A stretch of 62,090 bases of DNA from Candidatus Altimarinota bacterium (GTDB taxonomy: Bacteria > Patescibacteriota > Gracilibacteria > BD1-5 > UBA6164): the NCBI GenBank assembly GCA_013368515.1, contig JABWCI010000007.1, positions 1-62,090 on the forward strand, given 5' to 3'. A program made the position numbers and the translations under genes. The notes under the pieces were generated by a model. It was given only the letters and a program-made list of their open reading frames with translations. It was not told the DNA's origin and made no database searches. Shown here piece after piece: positions 46,232-56,670 of the stretch (the stretch's first letter is position 1; each line of letters starts with the position of its first letter).

Positions 46232-47380
46232 TTATTGTTTTATAATTTCTTTTATTTTTTCTTCAAATACTTCTTTGCTAAAAATATTGGCTTGTTTTTT
46301 ACAATTTTCTTCTGCATATTTATTTTCTTTGTTGTTTTTATTGAAAACCTTAAATTTTTCTACAAAATCCATACCATTTTTATCAAGGAAAAAATCTCAA
46401 GTAACTCAAGTTAAAACAGTTTCTGTAAGTCATCAAGCATTTAATGCAAAAACTGGTTTTCATGCGGCCATAACTTCTATTGGTACTATACCAAAATCTT
46501 CTTCTCATGGAAATATTAATCACATAGAGTTTTGAACTATATATACAAGTTCATCATTGTATTTTGCTCAAGCAAATTTTATGTTTTTGTTTTTTACCAA
46601 TTTTTCTAGATTTTCTTTGTAATCTCAAGCTCAAATTATAAGTAAATTTTCTTCTAGATTATTAAATGCTTTTATTGCAATATCCAATTTCTTAAACTCT
46701 GTTAAAGCAGAAATTATTATATAATAATTATTTTTTTCAAAAATATTTTCAAAATTCAAATCTTTATCTAGTTTTTTTGCAAATCTACTAGTTTCAACTG
46801 GAGGATATAGTAGTATAGAATCTTTTTTGTAGTATTTTCTTATTCTATTAGCTGTGTTTTTACTATTTGCTAGAGTTATATCAACTCTATTACTAGCAAT
46901 TACATCCCAGATTCTAAGATGTAAAAATAATTTATTAATTAATGGTTTCAAAAATATAGATTTCCATCAATAATTTAATCATAAATCAGCTTTATATTCA
47001 TTTGTCCAATCCCACATATAACGAGCAGGAGAATGATAGTATACTACAAATTTCGTTTCAGGTTTTGTAATTGCTCCATGAGCAAATCATGAACTAGAAC
47101 AAATAACTAAATCATAATTACTAAAATCTAAGCTTTCAACACTTCCAGCCATAAATGGTAAACAAAATCTTTGTTTTTTAGTAAAGTTATATATTTTTTG
47201 ACTTTTTAGAGAAAAAACTCTTGAATTTATTTTTTCTTTTGGAAATACTTTTTCTACTTTTTTTTCATCGTAAATAAGAGTAAATAAATCAGCATCTGGA
47301 AAAATAGATAATAAATTTTCTACTACTTTCTCAGCTCAACCAAGTTTTATAAGCATTTCATGTAATATCGCAATCTTCAT
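46232..47380 (-). CDS. GT4-family glycosyltransferase
   Basis: 382 residues, GT-B fold. N-terminal MKIAILHEMLIKLGGAEKVV (nucleotide-independent acceptor domain), VVYYHSPARYMWDWT, and the C-terminal donor-binding block with FPGEEDFGIVPIEVMAAGKP and LNAGGLTETVL (E-x7-E type catalytic pattern). IIGAGDYKENL and FAGAKYNDEL complete the fold. Probably uses a sugar nucleotide to build the glycan ligated by the neighbouring O-antigen ligase-like protein. Confidence 0.92.
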
Positions 47381-47483
47381 ATTTTTTGTATTTTATTTAA
47401 AAAATTTATTAAATAATAATTATTTTTTGAAAAAAACTAATTTTTTATTAAAATTGGCTTAATCTATAATTAAATTTTTATTT
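47381..47483. promoter_or_regulatory. Divergent promoter region GT4 / pilin cluster
   Basis: AT-rich gap of 103 bases between the minus-strand glycosyltransferase and the plus-strand pilin-like genes. TATAAT at 47465-47470 lies 13 bases before the first pilin ATG; no -35 recognised. Confidence 0.45.
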
Positions 47484-47867
47484 ATGAAAAAAATATTATT
47501 GTTTTGTATATTTTTATTTTGATTTTTTTTGTTAAATTCAACTTTTTGAAATAACGATTTAACAAGTTCATGATTTACTATAAGTGTAAGCGACATATCT
47601 CCTTGAATAGATTCTGAATGAAGTGATACAGAGGAAAGAATTAATTGGTTATTATGAACAATTATACAAACAATGATGATTGCTTTATGAGTTTTATCTG
47701 TTTTTATAATGACAATCTGAGCTTGATATATTATATTGCATAATTGACAAGATGAGTTACTTAGTAAATGAAAGTCAATATTTATGGCTTGAGTATATTC
47801 AATGATAATTGCATTAAGTTCTTACCTTATAATATACATTGTTAGACAAATATTATATTCAACATAA
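47484..47867 (+). CDS. T4SS-pilin-like protein, cluster gene 1
   Basis: 127 residues. Signal peptide LFCIFLFGFFLLNSTFG, then two helices, GTIIQTMMIALGVLSVFIM...GAGYIIL and FMAGVYSMIIALSSYLIIYI, around the charged loop HNGQDELLSKGKS. Same layout as the paralogues at 23592-24309 and the next three genes, which share low sequence identity but the same loop type (DE..KxxK). Confidence 0.78.
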
Positions 47868-47888
47868 TAATTACTTTAAAATAACTAT

Positions 47889-48269
47889 ATGAAAAAATTA
47901 TTACTATTATTTATACTTTTTACAAACTTGTTTTCTTTTGATTATATATATTGAGCATCTTCTCCAAGTGTAACTTGTGCTTGACTTCCTTGATGTCAAA
48001 GTGATGCTTTAAATAATTCTTGAGACTCAAATGATTGAACATTAGCTGTAAATGTTTTATCAAATTTTATTTGAGAATTTATTCAGATAGTTGCTGTATT
48101 TGCTGTATTTGCTCTTATTTTTAGTTGAATATTTTATTTGATATCTTCTTGAGATGAAGAAAAAGCTAATAAAGCCAAAAAATGGATAATATGGTCTTTA
48201 GTGGGAGTGTTTTTATCTATTTCGGCATGGTGAATAATTAATTTTATTAATAATATAAATATTTTATAA
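47889..48269 (+). CDS. T4SS-pilin-like protein, cluster gene 2
   Basis: 126 residues. Signal peptide LLLLFILFTNLFSF, a Cys pair CAGLPGC in the mature N-terminus, helices FIQIVAVFAVFALIFSGIFY and WIIWSLVGVFLSISAWGIIN, and the loop SSGDEEKANKAKK. The loop is nearly the sequence SGDEEKANKAKKW common to CPR pilin-like proteins. 21 bases after gene 1. Confidence 0.82.
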
Positions 48270-48281
48270 CTTAGTTAATAT

Positions 48282-48647
48282 ATGAAATTTTTATTAAAAA
48301 TTCTAGTATTTCTTTACTTTTTTTCTTCATATCTTTATATATCTGCTGCTTCATTAAAAGATTCACTTATATCTGATACTCAATCTAGTGTTTGAGAAGT
48401 TAATTGAGATACAACTTGAGATATATTATCACCTATATTTTCGTGGTTTAAAACAGAAATTTTTTCATTAATCATGGTTGTTGCCATAGCTGTTTTTATT
48501 TTTATAGGTATAAGATTTGCTTCTGCTAGATGAAATCCAGAAGAATTTAAAAAGGCTTGGATGCAGCTTATATATGCTATAATAGGTATATTTTTTATAT
48601 TTATGGCGTGGTGACTTGTAAAAATAGTTTCTAGTTTAAGTTTATAA
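48282..48647 (+). CDS. T4SS-pilin-like protein, cluster gene 3
   Basis: 121 residues. Signal peptide KILVFLYFFSSYLYISA, helices EIFSLIMVVAIAVFIFIGIR and LIYAIIGIFFIFMAWGLVKI, loop RGNPEEFKKAWM. The two-helix plan is kept but the loop is ASARGNPEEFKKAW, a different subtype. 12 bases after gene 2. Confidence 0.8.
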
Positions 48648-48656
48648 TTTTTATTT

Positions 48657-49058
48657 ATGAAAAAAATATTATTTTTAATTTTTTTGTTTTCTGTTTTATT
48701 TTTAAATTTTAATATTAGCTATTCAAGTTGTACTCCTCCAGATTGAGATTATGATATAAAATTTGAGCTGGAAAATTGTTTATATTGAGCAGAGCTAGTT
48801 GATGCTTGAATTGACGCCTGAGCAACATTTAATGAATCAATAAAAAAATGGATAAACAATATATCTGTATTTTTATGAATTTGAGCAGTTTTATGAATAG
48901 TATATTGATCATTTATGTTAACTATTAGTGCTTGAGAAGATGAAAAAGTTAACAAATCTAAAGATATAATAAAGTGGTCAATTATTTGATTTATATGATT
49001 AATTACCGCTTCTTTTTTAATAAATCTAATTATAAGATTATTTTACTCTCTTTCATAG
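48657..49058 (+). CDS. T4SS-pilin-like protein, cluster gene 4
   Basis: 133 residues. Signal peptide KKILFLIFLFSVLFLNFNIS, Cys pair CTPP...C in the mature N-terminus, helices WINNISVFLGIGAVLGIVYG and WSIIGFIGLITASFLINLII, and loop ISAGEDEKVNKSKDI, closest to the 23592 and 23971 paralogues. TAG stop, 4 bases before the zincin gene, so all five genes probably form one transcript. Confidence 0.8.
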
Positions 49059-49062
49059 TTTT

Positions 49063-49935
49063 ATGTTTATTTTTTTAAAAAATACTTTTTTTAGAATATT
49101 AATTTTTACTTTTTTATTTAGTTTTTTGATTTTTATAACAAAAAACTATTTTTTTTGATGAAAAGTTGATTTTGAAAATTCTATAATAGAAGACAATTAT
49201 ATTAGTCCTGTTTCAATAGAAGAAGATTATCCAAATATTAATTATGAAAAATTAAATAAAAAAGTAGAAGAAAAGATAATTTCAAATTTGTCTTCTGCAG
49301 CAAAATTCAAGTACAATTTTCTTCCTGAAGAATTATTTTTTGAATCAGAATTAAAAACATATTTAGATTCAATAGATTCATTTTTAAATTCAAAAATAAT
49401 AGAACCTAAAATTTCTTTTTTAGAGCTTTTTTTAAATAAGCAAAAGTGAGAAGTTAGATGAAAGATGAAAAATAAATCTATTCATCTTTTTGGAGTTTAT
49501 AATATGAAGGAAGCAGAATCTTTATCTGTAACTATTCATGAATTTTGACATTTTCTTGATTTATATATTTTAGAGAAAAAAGTTACTAAAGATATTAGCG
49601 ATTTTTTTTATGAAATTTCTTGGATTAATACTACTACATTAAAACCATCAATGGAGCAAAAGGATTTTGTTTCTGGTTATTCTATGACTAATAAATATGA
49701 AGATTTTGCAGAAAGTTTTACTTACTATATTTTGCATAATAATGATTTTTATGAGAAATCATTATTGTCAGAAACTTTAAAGAAAAAATACGATTTTTTT
49801 TCAGATTACATTTTCAGAAATGATGAGTTTAAAACAAATAGCTATAAAACAATTAATTATATAAGCGATTATTATCGGGATATAACAAAGATAGAATATT
49901 CTTTACAAAATTTTTTGCAGTATTTAAAAAAATAG
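49063..49935 (+). CDS. Membrane-anchored zincin metallopeptidase
   Basis: 290 residues. N-terminal anchor FRILIFTFLFSFLIFI and then an exposed domain. Zinc motif VTIHEFGHFLDLY (HExxH, about residues 157-161) and, about 55 residues later, NKYEDFAESFTYYI, where the first E or D after the helix may be the third ligand, as in gluzincins of the lethal-factor/putative zinc-peptidase type. The peptide substrate is unknown. Directly follows the four pilin-like genes, so it may mature or control them, or act on neighbouring cells (inference). Confidence 0.83.
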
Positions 49936-50134
49936 ATATACTCTTGTCACCAGATAAGAGTAACTTTTTATGTAAAGTAAAAAAAGTGCTTTTACAAATA
50001 TAAAAATATTCAAAAATATTCAAACATACTTGAAATACTTTTTTAAAGTATAATTATTTTTGTGACTATAAAGCTTGAAACAATAGCTTTAGTTATTTTT
50101 ATATGTAATTTATATTTATTAAATAATTTAATTA
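49936..50134. other. Intergenic region before the RNase J gene
   Basis: 199 bases. A small hairpin CTCTTGTC...GATAAGAG (about 49942-49969) follows the zincin stop, possibly a terminator; TATAAT occurs at about 50050 without a good -35 at proper spacing. No gene recognised. Confidence 0.35.
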
Positions 50135-52084
50135 ATGAAAGACTTTTTAGATGAATTAGATCAAGAAATTGATGCATTTGAAAGTTTTGCTTGAGATGAT
50201 ATTGTTGATCAACATATATTGATGAATGAGTGATTAGATTGAACTACTCAGAATATTGAAAAAATTGAAAAAGAAATTTCAAAAAATTCTTCAAGAAATA
50301 AAAATCAAAAGCAAGCAAGACCTGATAATGAAATAAGATGAAAATTTATATCAAAATTTCCAGAAACAAAATTTTACCTTCCATCTCTTAGAGAAGGTTA
50401 TACTAGATTCATACCGATTTGATGAAATAATGAAACTGGTTCAAAAAATATGTGAATGGCTCAATATTGAGACGATATAGTTTTAATAGATTGTGGTATA
50501 CAATTCCCAGACTCAGATATGTTATGAGTAAATTATAGTGTTCCAGATGTATCTTTTTTATCAAAATATAAAAAAAATATAAAAGGTTTTATTATAACTC
50601 ATGGTCACCTAGATCATATTTGATCATTAAAACATGTTTATCCTGCTGTTTGATGTCCTCCACTTTATGGTACAAGATTTACTCTTTGACTTGTGAGAAA
50701 ACAATTGGAAGAAGCATGATTATTGCCTCATGCAACTTTGATAGAAGTTGATGCTTGAAGTAAAGAAAAACTTAAAATTTGACAATTTAGTGCAGAATTT
50801 TTTAAAGTAAATCATAGTGTTCCAGATTGTGCTTGAGTTTATTTAGAATCTCCATCAGGTACTAGATTTGTTCATACATGAGATTTTAAAATAGATTTTA
50901 CTCCAGCTATTGATACCCCTGCTGATTTAGATAGAATTGCTGAAATTGGTTCTAGATGAATTTCTTTACTTATGTCAGATTCAACTTGATCAACTAGAAA
51001 ATGATTTTCTATGAGTGAAAAAAATGTATGAGAAGAACTTGAAAAAATAGTTTCAAATCATCATAAAGGTAGACTTATAATTGCTACATTTTCTTCTTGG
51101 ATTTCAAGAGTTCAACAACTTATAGATATAGCAGAAAAATATGATAAAACTATATTTTTAAGTGGTAAAAGTATGGTTGAAAATGTTGCGATAGCAAAAG
51201 AACTAGGTTACCTTAATATAAAACCTGGTATTGTAAAAAAAATGACTCCAAAAAATACAGAATGAATTGCTCCTCATAAACAAATAATTATTACAACTTG
51301 AAGTCAATGAGAACAATTTTCTGCACTTGCTAGAATGAGTGAATGAAAACATAATGCCGTTGAAATAATAAGATGAGATACAGTTGTATTTTCTTCAAGT
51401 GTTGTTCCAGGTAATGAAAAATCAGTTGTTTGAATAATAAACAAACTTATAAAATTATGAGCTAATGTTATCACAAAAGATGATTGAGAAGTACATACTT
51501 GAGGTCATGCATTTCAAGAAGAACAAAAAATCATGATAAATCTAGTAAAACCAAAATATTTTATGCCAGTTTTTTGAGATCTATATTTTAGAACTGCTCA
51601 TAAAAATACTGCAATGAATATTGGTATGAAAGAGGATAATGTTTTGATGCTTGAAAATGGAAATATAGTTGATTTTGCTCCAAATAATTGAAATGTATTT
51701 AAATCAAAAATTAAAGTACCTATTGCTGAAATTATTATTGATGGTCATGGTATGTGACTTGCTACAAGTCATGTAATCAAAGCTAGAGAAAAAATGATGA
51801 ACTCAGGAGTTTTGGTTATAATGTATAAGGTTGATAAAAAAACTAAAGCTGTTTTATGACATATAAAATTAGAATCTAGATGACTTGTTTATCTTGAAGA
51901 AGTTAGATTTATACATAGACTTATTATAAAAAAAGCTAGAGAAATCTATGAAAATACAGTTAAGGATGTTCCAGATATGGAAGAAAAAGACTTGATTAAA
52001 ATAATAAAAGATGATCTTGAGAAATTTTTATTACAAAAAATAGATAGAGAACCAATGATTATACCAATGGTTATAGAAGTTTAA
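50135..52084 (+). CDS. rnj: Ribonuclease J
   Basis: 649 residues. After an acidic N-terminal extension of about 85 residues (MKDFLDELDQEIDAFESFAG) comes the metallo-beta-lactamase core: GFIITHGHLDHIGS (HxHxDH, about residues 155-165), NHSVPDCAGV, VHTGDFKIDF, SDSTGSTRKGFSMSE, and the beta-CASP part with IIATFSSWISRVQQLIDIAE and TTGSQGEQFSALARM. Degrades and processes RNA 5'-to-3' and endonucleolytically; core of mRNA turnover in bacteria without RNase E. Long N-terminal extension is unusual and may tether a partner. Confidence 0.95.
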
Positions 52085-52096
52085 AAATATTTTACA

Positions 52097-52131
52097 AAAG
52101 ACAAAAACTACATAATATAGTTTTGTCTTTT
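52097..52131 (+). terminator. Terminator after the RNase J gene
   Basis: AAAAGACAAAAACTA / TAGTTTTGTCTTTT hairpin with T-run. Confidence 0.88.
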
Positions 52132-52151
52132 ATTTTTATAAAAATAAAATT

Positions 52152-53156
52152 ATGAAAAATAAATTAAATTTATTTCTTTTATTTGTATTAGTAATTTCAT
52201 TATCTTCTTGTTTTTGAGCTTCTAAGGATGATATTTCAAAGGCAAAGGAGTGACTTTTAAATGAAGAAAAATCTTTAGAAGAACAATTTGAAGAAAATAT
52301 TGCTAAATTTGAAGAAATAGAAAAATCTTTAGAAGAACAAAAAGAAGAGAAATTTGCAATAAATTATATTTGAGAGAATAAATTTATAGAAATAGATGAT
52401 TTAGCTAATAAAGATTTAACTAAATTGGAACTAGAAATAACTTGAAAAACTAATACAAATGTAGATAAAATAATAGTTAATTTTTCAAATCCTACTTCTA
52501 ATTTTCCAGTTGATAATTATACTCTAAAAACTTTTAAAGCTGGAGACAAGACTTTTTTATATAGAGCATTTAAAAAATTTGAAACTTTGGACTATTGAAA
52601 AAATACTTATATAATAGAGGCTTACTCTTGAGAAGAAGTTTCAAAAGTTGAATTAATTGTAAATGTAGAAAAAGAGAATGTATTAATTAATCAAGATGAA
52701 AATAATATAGAAAGTGAAATATTAGATATTTCTTCTCTTCCAAATGGAGATTATTACTGAAATCCAGTTTCACTTTGAAATTGAAAAGTTACTTATAGTG
52801 ATATCAAATGATTATCTATAGAGCAAATATCATGAACTGGTATTACTTTGGATAGTGATTCTATAAATTCATTTCTAGCTAGTAAATATAAATCTTGGTT
52901 TTTTTGGAATTCTTTAAGACCTATTTCTTGACAAGAAGGAGTTAGTTTTTATGTAATTAGATTAGAATGAGAAAAATATTATTATGAAAAACATTATTAT
53001 ACAAACTCTTGATTTTATTGAGTTTTAGAACTTGAATCTTGAATTTGAATAGATGTTTCAAATATAAGTGGTAAAAATAATGAATTAAAAGAAAAAAATG
53101 AATGATTTGTTATAGTTACTATAGCAGATATGTTATTTAAAAAAATATTAAATTAA
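52152..53156 (+). CDS. Lipoprotein of unknown function
   Basis: 334 residues. Signal peptide ends at a lipobox LSSC followed by FGAS, so the Cys at about residue 20 should be lipidated. Then a Glu/Lys-rich helical stretch ([20 protein letters not shown], about 40-65, likely coiled coil), a beta-rich part and a domain near the C-terminus with repeated Tyr/Gly. No domain recognised. pyrH follows after 2 bases. Confidence 0.75.
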
Positions 53157-53158
53157 TT

Positions 53159-53854
53159 ATGAGAGTACTTTTAAAAATAAGCTGAGAAGCTTTAAAATGA
53201 GAAAAAGAATTTTGAATTGATCCCATTTTTTCTAAAAATGTTGTAAATATCATAAAGGAAATTCATGATAGGAAAATAGAGCTTGCAATAGTTGTTTGAT
53301 GATGAAATATTTATAGATGATCAAATCTTATATCTTCGTGAGTTAATCCTGCAGATTCTCATAATTTGAGTATGCTTTCAACTGTTTTTAATTGAGTTGT
53401 TTTAAAAAATTTTCTAGAACAAGTATGAGTAGAAAGTATTGTTATGGATCCAAATGGAATAAAATTTGTAGAAAATTATAATAAAAATAATGCATTAAAT
53501 TATCTAAAAAATAATAAAGTTGTTATTTTGACATGATGAACTTGAAATCCTTATTTTACAACTGATTCTGGTTGAGTTTTAAGAAGTTTAGAGCTTGATT
53601 GTGATTTTATGATTAAAGCAACAAAGGTTGACTGAATTTATGATAAAGATCCAGTAAAATATGATGATGCGGTGTTTTTTGATAGTATAAGTTATGATGA
53701 TTTTATTTCTAGAAATCTAAAGATACTTGATTTAACAGCCGTTGCTCTAGCAAAAGATAATAAAAAAATTATCAAAGTTGTAAAACTTGATAAAATAGGA
53801 GCAGTTTTAAGAGCTATATTATGAGAAAAAGAGTGAAGTGAAATAAGAGAGTAA
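53159..53854 (+). CDS. pyrH: Uridylate kinase
   Basis: 231 residues. MRVLLKISGEALKG N-terminus, IVVGGGNIYRG (Gly-rich loop), MLSTVFNGVVLKNFLEQVGV, VILTGGTGNPYFTTDSGGVL and KATKVDGIYDKDPVKYDDAV: the amino-acid-kinase-family UMP kinase pattern. Hexameric; makes UDP from UMP. UGA codes most of the Gly-rich loops. It starts two bases after the lipoprotein stop. Confidence 0.96.
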
Positions 53855-53861
53855 AAAACTT

Positions 53862-53889
53862 TTGACAAAAGCTTATTTTTTAATATGAT
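53862..53889 (+). promoter_or_regulatory. Promoter of the rpmH-rnpA-yidC group
   Basis: TTGACA (53862-53867), 16 bases, TATGAT (53884-53889), 87 bases before rpmH. Perfect -35, one mismatch in -10. Confidence 0.7.
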
Positions 53890-53975
53890 ATGCCGGTAAT
53901 TTTTGAAAGTTATATACACCTTTTAGAAATTTTAAAAATTTTTAAATATAGATTATTATATAAATTAAAATCAAG

Positions 53976-54218
53976 ATGTTAGCAAAATTAAGAAAAAGAA
54001 AAAGACTTAGAACTCACGGATTTTTAAAAAGAAGTTCTACTGATACAGGTAAAAATGTATTAAAAGCAAGAAGAAGAAAAGGAAGACATGTTCTTACTGT
54101 TTCTTACCCAAAAAGATTTCAACTTGTTGATGGTAAAGCTAAAATGCATATAATTGCAGGAGGTACTGCTAGAAAATCACCTTTTGATGGTAAAGGTAAT
54201 TACGTTAAAACAAAATAA
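53976..54218 (+). CDS. rpmH: 50S ribosomal protein L34, C-terminally extended
   Basis: 80 residues against about 45 normally. The L34 core is RKRKRLRTHGFLKRSSTDTG then NVLKARRRKGRHVLTVS, after which about 36 extra residues follow (PKRFQLVDGKAKMHIIAGGT...). The common N-terminal MKRTYQPS is replaced by MLAKLR. No UGA codon occurs in it. First gene of the classical rpmH-rnpA-yidC order. Confidence 0.9.
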   Translation: MLAKLRKRKRLRTHGFLKRSSTDTGKNVLKARRRKGRHVLTVSYPKRFQLVDGKAKMHIIAGGTARKSPFDGKGNYVKTK

Positions 54219-54244
54219 TTTTAGTTTTTAAGTGATATTTTATA

Positions 54245-54595
54245 GTGATTGCTAAAAAATATAGATTAACTGAAAAAGATACTAAAAAGGTTTTACATAA
54301 GTGAAAACCTTTTTTTTCTTATTGAATAGTATTAAATATATTAAAAAATAAACTTTCTTACAATAGATTTTCTATAGTTATTTGATGAAAATCTGTAAAT
54401 AACAATGTTACTAGAAATTTTTTTAGAAGAAGGTTTTTTAATAATTGTTTTTCTGAAATATTTGATAATGACAATGCTTGATATGACTTAGTTTTTTTAG
54501 TAAAAAAACAAACAAAATTAGATAAAAAAAACAATTTGAGTATAATCTCTTTTGATAATGATATTAAATTTTTATTAGATAAATATAAAAAATAA
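54245..54595 (+). CDS. rnpA: Ribonuclease P protein component (GTG start)
   Basis: 116 residues. GTG at 54245 is chosen because it opens the frame shortly after rpmH and gives MIAKKYRLTEKDTKKVL, like the RLtk..dF/f.vl start of RnpA. The RNR-type motif appears as NNNVTRNFFRRRFFN (usually a.RN..KR..RE), and GYDLVFLVKK is the usual later strand. Divergent but placed correctly between rpmH and yidC. Supports RNase P RNA in tRNA 5' maturation. Confidence 0.88.
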
Positions 54596-54597
54596 AT

Positions 54598-55764
54598 ATG
54601 AAAAAATTTTTAGATTTGGTTTTAATTTTTTTGATAACTATATTACTTATAAGTTTATTTTCAAATGATGATAAAAATATAAATAGTAATATTTTAGATA
54701 TTTCATTTGAAAATAAATCTTATACTATTCCAGCATCAGTTGGTGTTATAGTTAATAATTATACTTCAAGTTGAGTAATTCTTAATACTTGTAAAGATTT
54801 AAATATATTAAATTGATGAGATAAGTTAGTTTTTGATGAAGCTTTTTGTAAAGACTTAGAAATAAAGTCTTGAGAAACTAAAACAATATCTTATGCTAGC
54901 GAATACTCTAAATTCAAAAATGTTTGAAAATATAGTCTAAATGCAAAAATTTGAGAAAAAGAATATTTTGATCAAGTTGAAATAGAACATAAATGAAGCA
55001 TTAAAAAGTTATTTGTTTGAATCATATATGCACCAATTTATAATTTAGTTATATGACTTGTTGATTTATTTAAATGATCTTTTTGATGGGCAATAGTTGG
55101 AGTTACTATTATTTTAAGAATAATACTACTTTGGCCACAACATAGAATGATGGTTTCTCAAAAAAAATTGCAAGCATTACAGCCAAAAATAAAAAAAATA
55201 CAAGAAGAACATAAGTGAAATCAACAAATGATAGGTATGAAAATGATGGAACTTTATAAAACTGAAAATGTTAATCCAGTTTGATCATGTGGTTTTTTAC
55301 TTATACAAATGCCTATACTTATAGTTATTTATCATATAATTATTGGTATTCAAGATCCAGCTAATATATATTATCTATATTCATTTTTAACATGATTTTC
55401 ATTGAGTGATATAAATTTTAATTTTTATTCACTTGATTTACTTCAAGTTGGTTGAGTTCAATGAATTATTCTATGACTTGTTGTTTGAATAATACAATAT
55501 ATACAAATTAAATTATCTTTAAGCCAAAAGGATAAAGATAATAAAAAATCATGAGTTATACTAGAGAAAAAATCATGAGATGATAAATATTCTCAAATGA
55601 TGCCAGATCCAGAAATGATTAATAAGTTTATGCTTTATGGTATGCCTGTTATGGTTGCTATATTTACATACTCATTATTTGCATGAGTAGGTATATATTG
55701 GTGAATTTCTACGTTATTTATGCTTTTTCAACAATTATTTGTAAATAAAATTTTAAAAAAGTAA
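54598..55764 (+). CDS. yidC: Membrane protein insertase YidC
   Basis: 388 residues. Signal-anchor LDLVLIFLITILLISLF, a short external domain (about residues 30-130), then the conserved five-helix core: IYAPIYNLVIGLVDLF, WAIVGVTIILRIILLWPQHR (with the hydrophilic-groove Arg), QALQPKIKKIQEEHKGNQQM-type coiled loop, PILIVIYHIII, MINKFMLYGMPVMVAIFTYS and IYWGISTLFMLFQQL. Works with SecY or alone to insert membrane proteins. Two bases after rnpA. Confidence 0.95.
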
Positions 55765-55769
55765 AGATG

Positions 55770-55809
55770 ATAAGTGTCAATGATTTTGACACTTATGCCT
55801 TTTTTTATT
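55770..55809 (+). terminator. Terminator after yidC
   Basis: ATAAGTGTCAA / TTGACACTTAT stem followed by GCCTTTTTTTATT. Confidence 0.88.
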
Positions 55810-55847
55810 AATATACAAGCATATTTTTATATATTAATTATTAGCAT

Positions 55848-56531
55848 ATGGTTAAAAAATTATTAGCTAGTTCTGTTGCAATTGCTTTAATAAGCTCAAT
55901 TTCAACTGTTTCAGCTGCTACCACAGAAATAGAATGTTCTACTGATAGCGTTTTTGCAGAATATTCTTGTAATCAATGTTTCGATGGTTGAGAAAAATCA
56001 ACTTGATCATTTATAGGATTATTAACTGATATTTGGTCTAATAATTCTGCAAATGATAAAATAATGTATAAAGAACAACAAGAAATGCCAGAAATGGTTA
56101 ATCTTAATACTTCTAAAGTAGAATGGTCTCAAACTCCAGATTCAAAAGACTTCTGGGAATATACTCCAGAATTTGAAGCTTTATTTTCAACTGAACAAGA
56201 CTGATATGTTTTAAAAGCTGGTCAAAGTGTTACTTGGTTAAAATCTAAATTAAGTTATGCATTTAAATTAGATAGGAATGATGCAGTTAAATGAGAAAAT
56301 ATTTGATTACTTGTTTATCCTGTTTTAAGTCATACACTTTTAGATAATTGAGAATTAGGTATGAGTAACACACCTCATAATGAATGTGTTTTATTTAAAT
56401 CTGCTGCTTGACAATCACCAGTTGTAGAAACTCCTAAGACTCTTCCTCAAACTTGACCTGCTGAATTTTTCTTACTTATGATATTGGCAATGATTTTAGG
56501 TTTTGGTATTGTTAGATTTAAAAATAGTTAA
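55848..56531 (+). CDS. Secreted protein with LPQTG-type sorting signal
   Basis: 227 residues. Signal peptide LASSVAIALISSISTVSAA, a Cys-containing exposed part (CSTDSVFAEYSCNQC), and at the C-terminus ETPKTLPQTGPAEFFLLMIL then AMILGFGIVRFKNS: LPxTG motif, hydrophobic stretch and short positive tail, i.e. a class-A-like sortase substrate. No sortase gene in the window. Other exposed sequence is not recognised. First gene of the right-hand surface module, with its own terminator. Confidence 0.85.
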
Positions 56532-56534
56532 TTT

Positions 56535-56567
56535 TAAAAAAGATAGATTTAAAGTCTATCTTTTTTT
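56535..56567 (+). terminator. Terminator after the LPQTG protein gene
   Basis: AAAAAAGATAGA-TTTAAAG-TCTATCTTTTTTT, three bases after the stop. Confidence 0.88.
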
Positions 56568-56670
56568 ATTTTTCAATATTTTGGTATATAGTCAAGTTAA
56601 TTATTTTGAAAATTATTTTATAAATGTGTTATTATATAAAGGTATAAATTTATTAATTAAGAAACTTATT

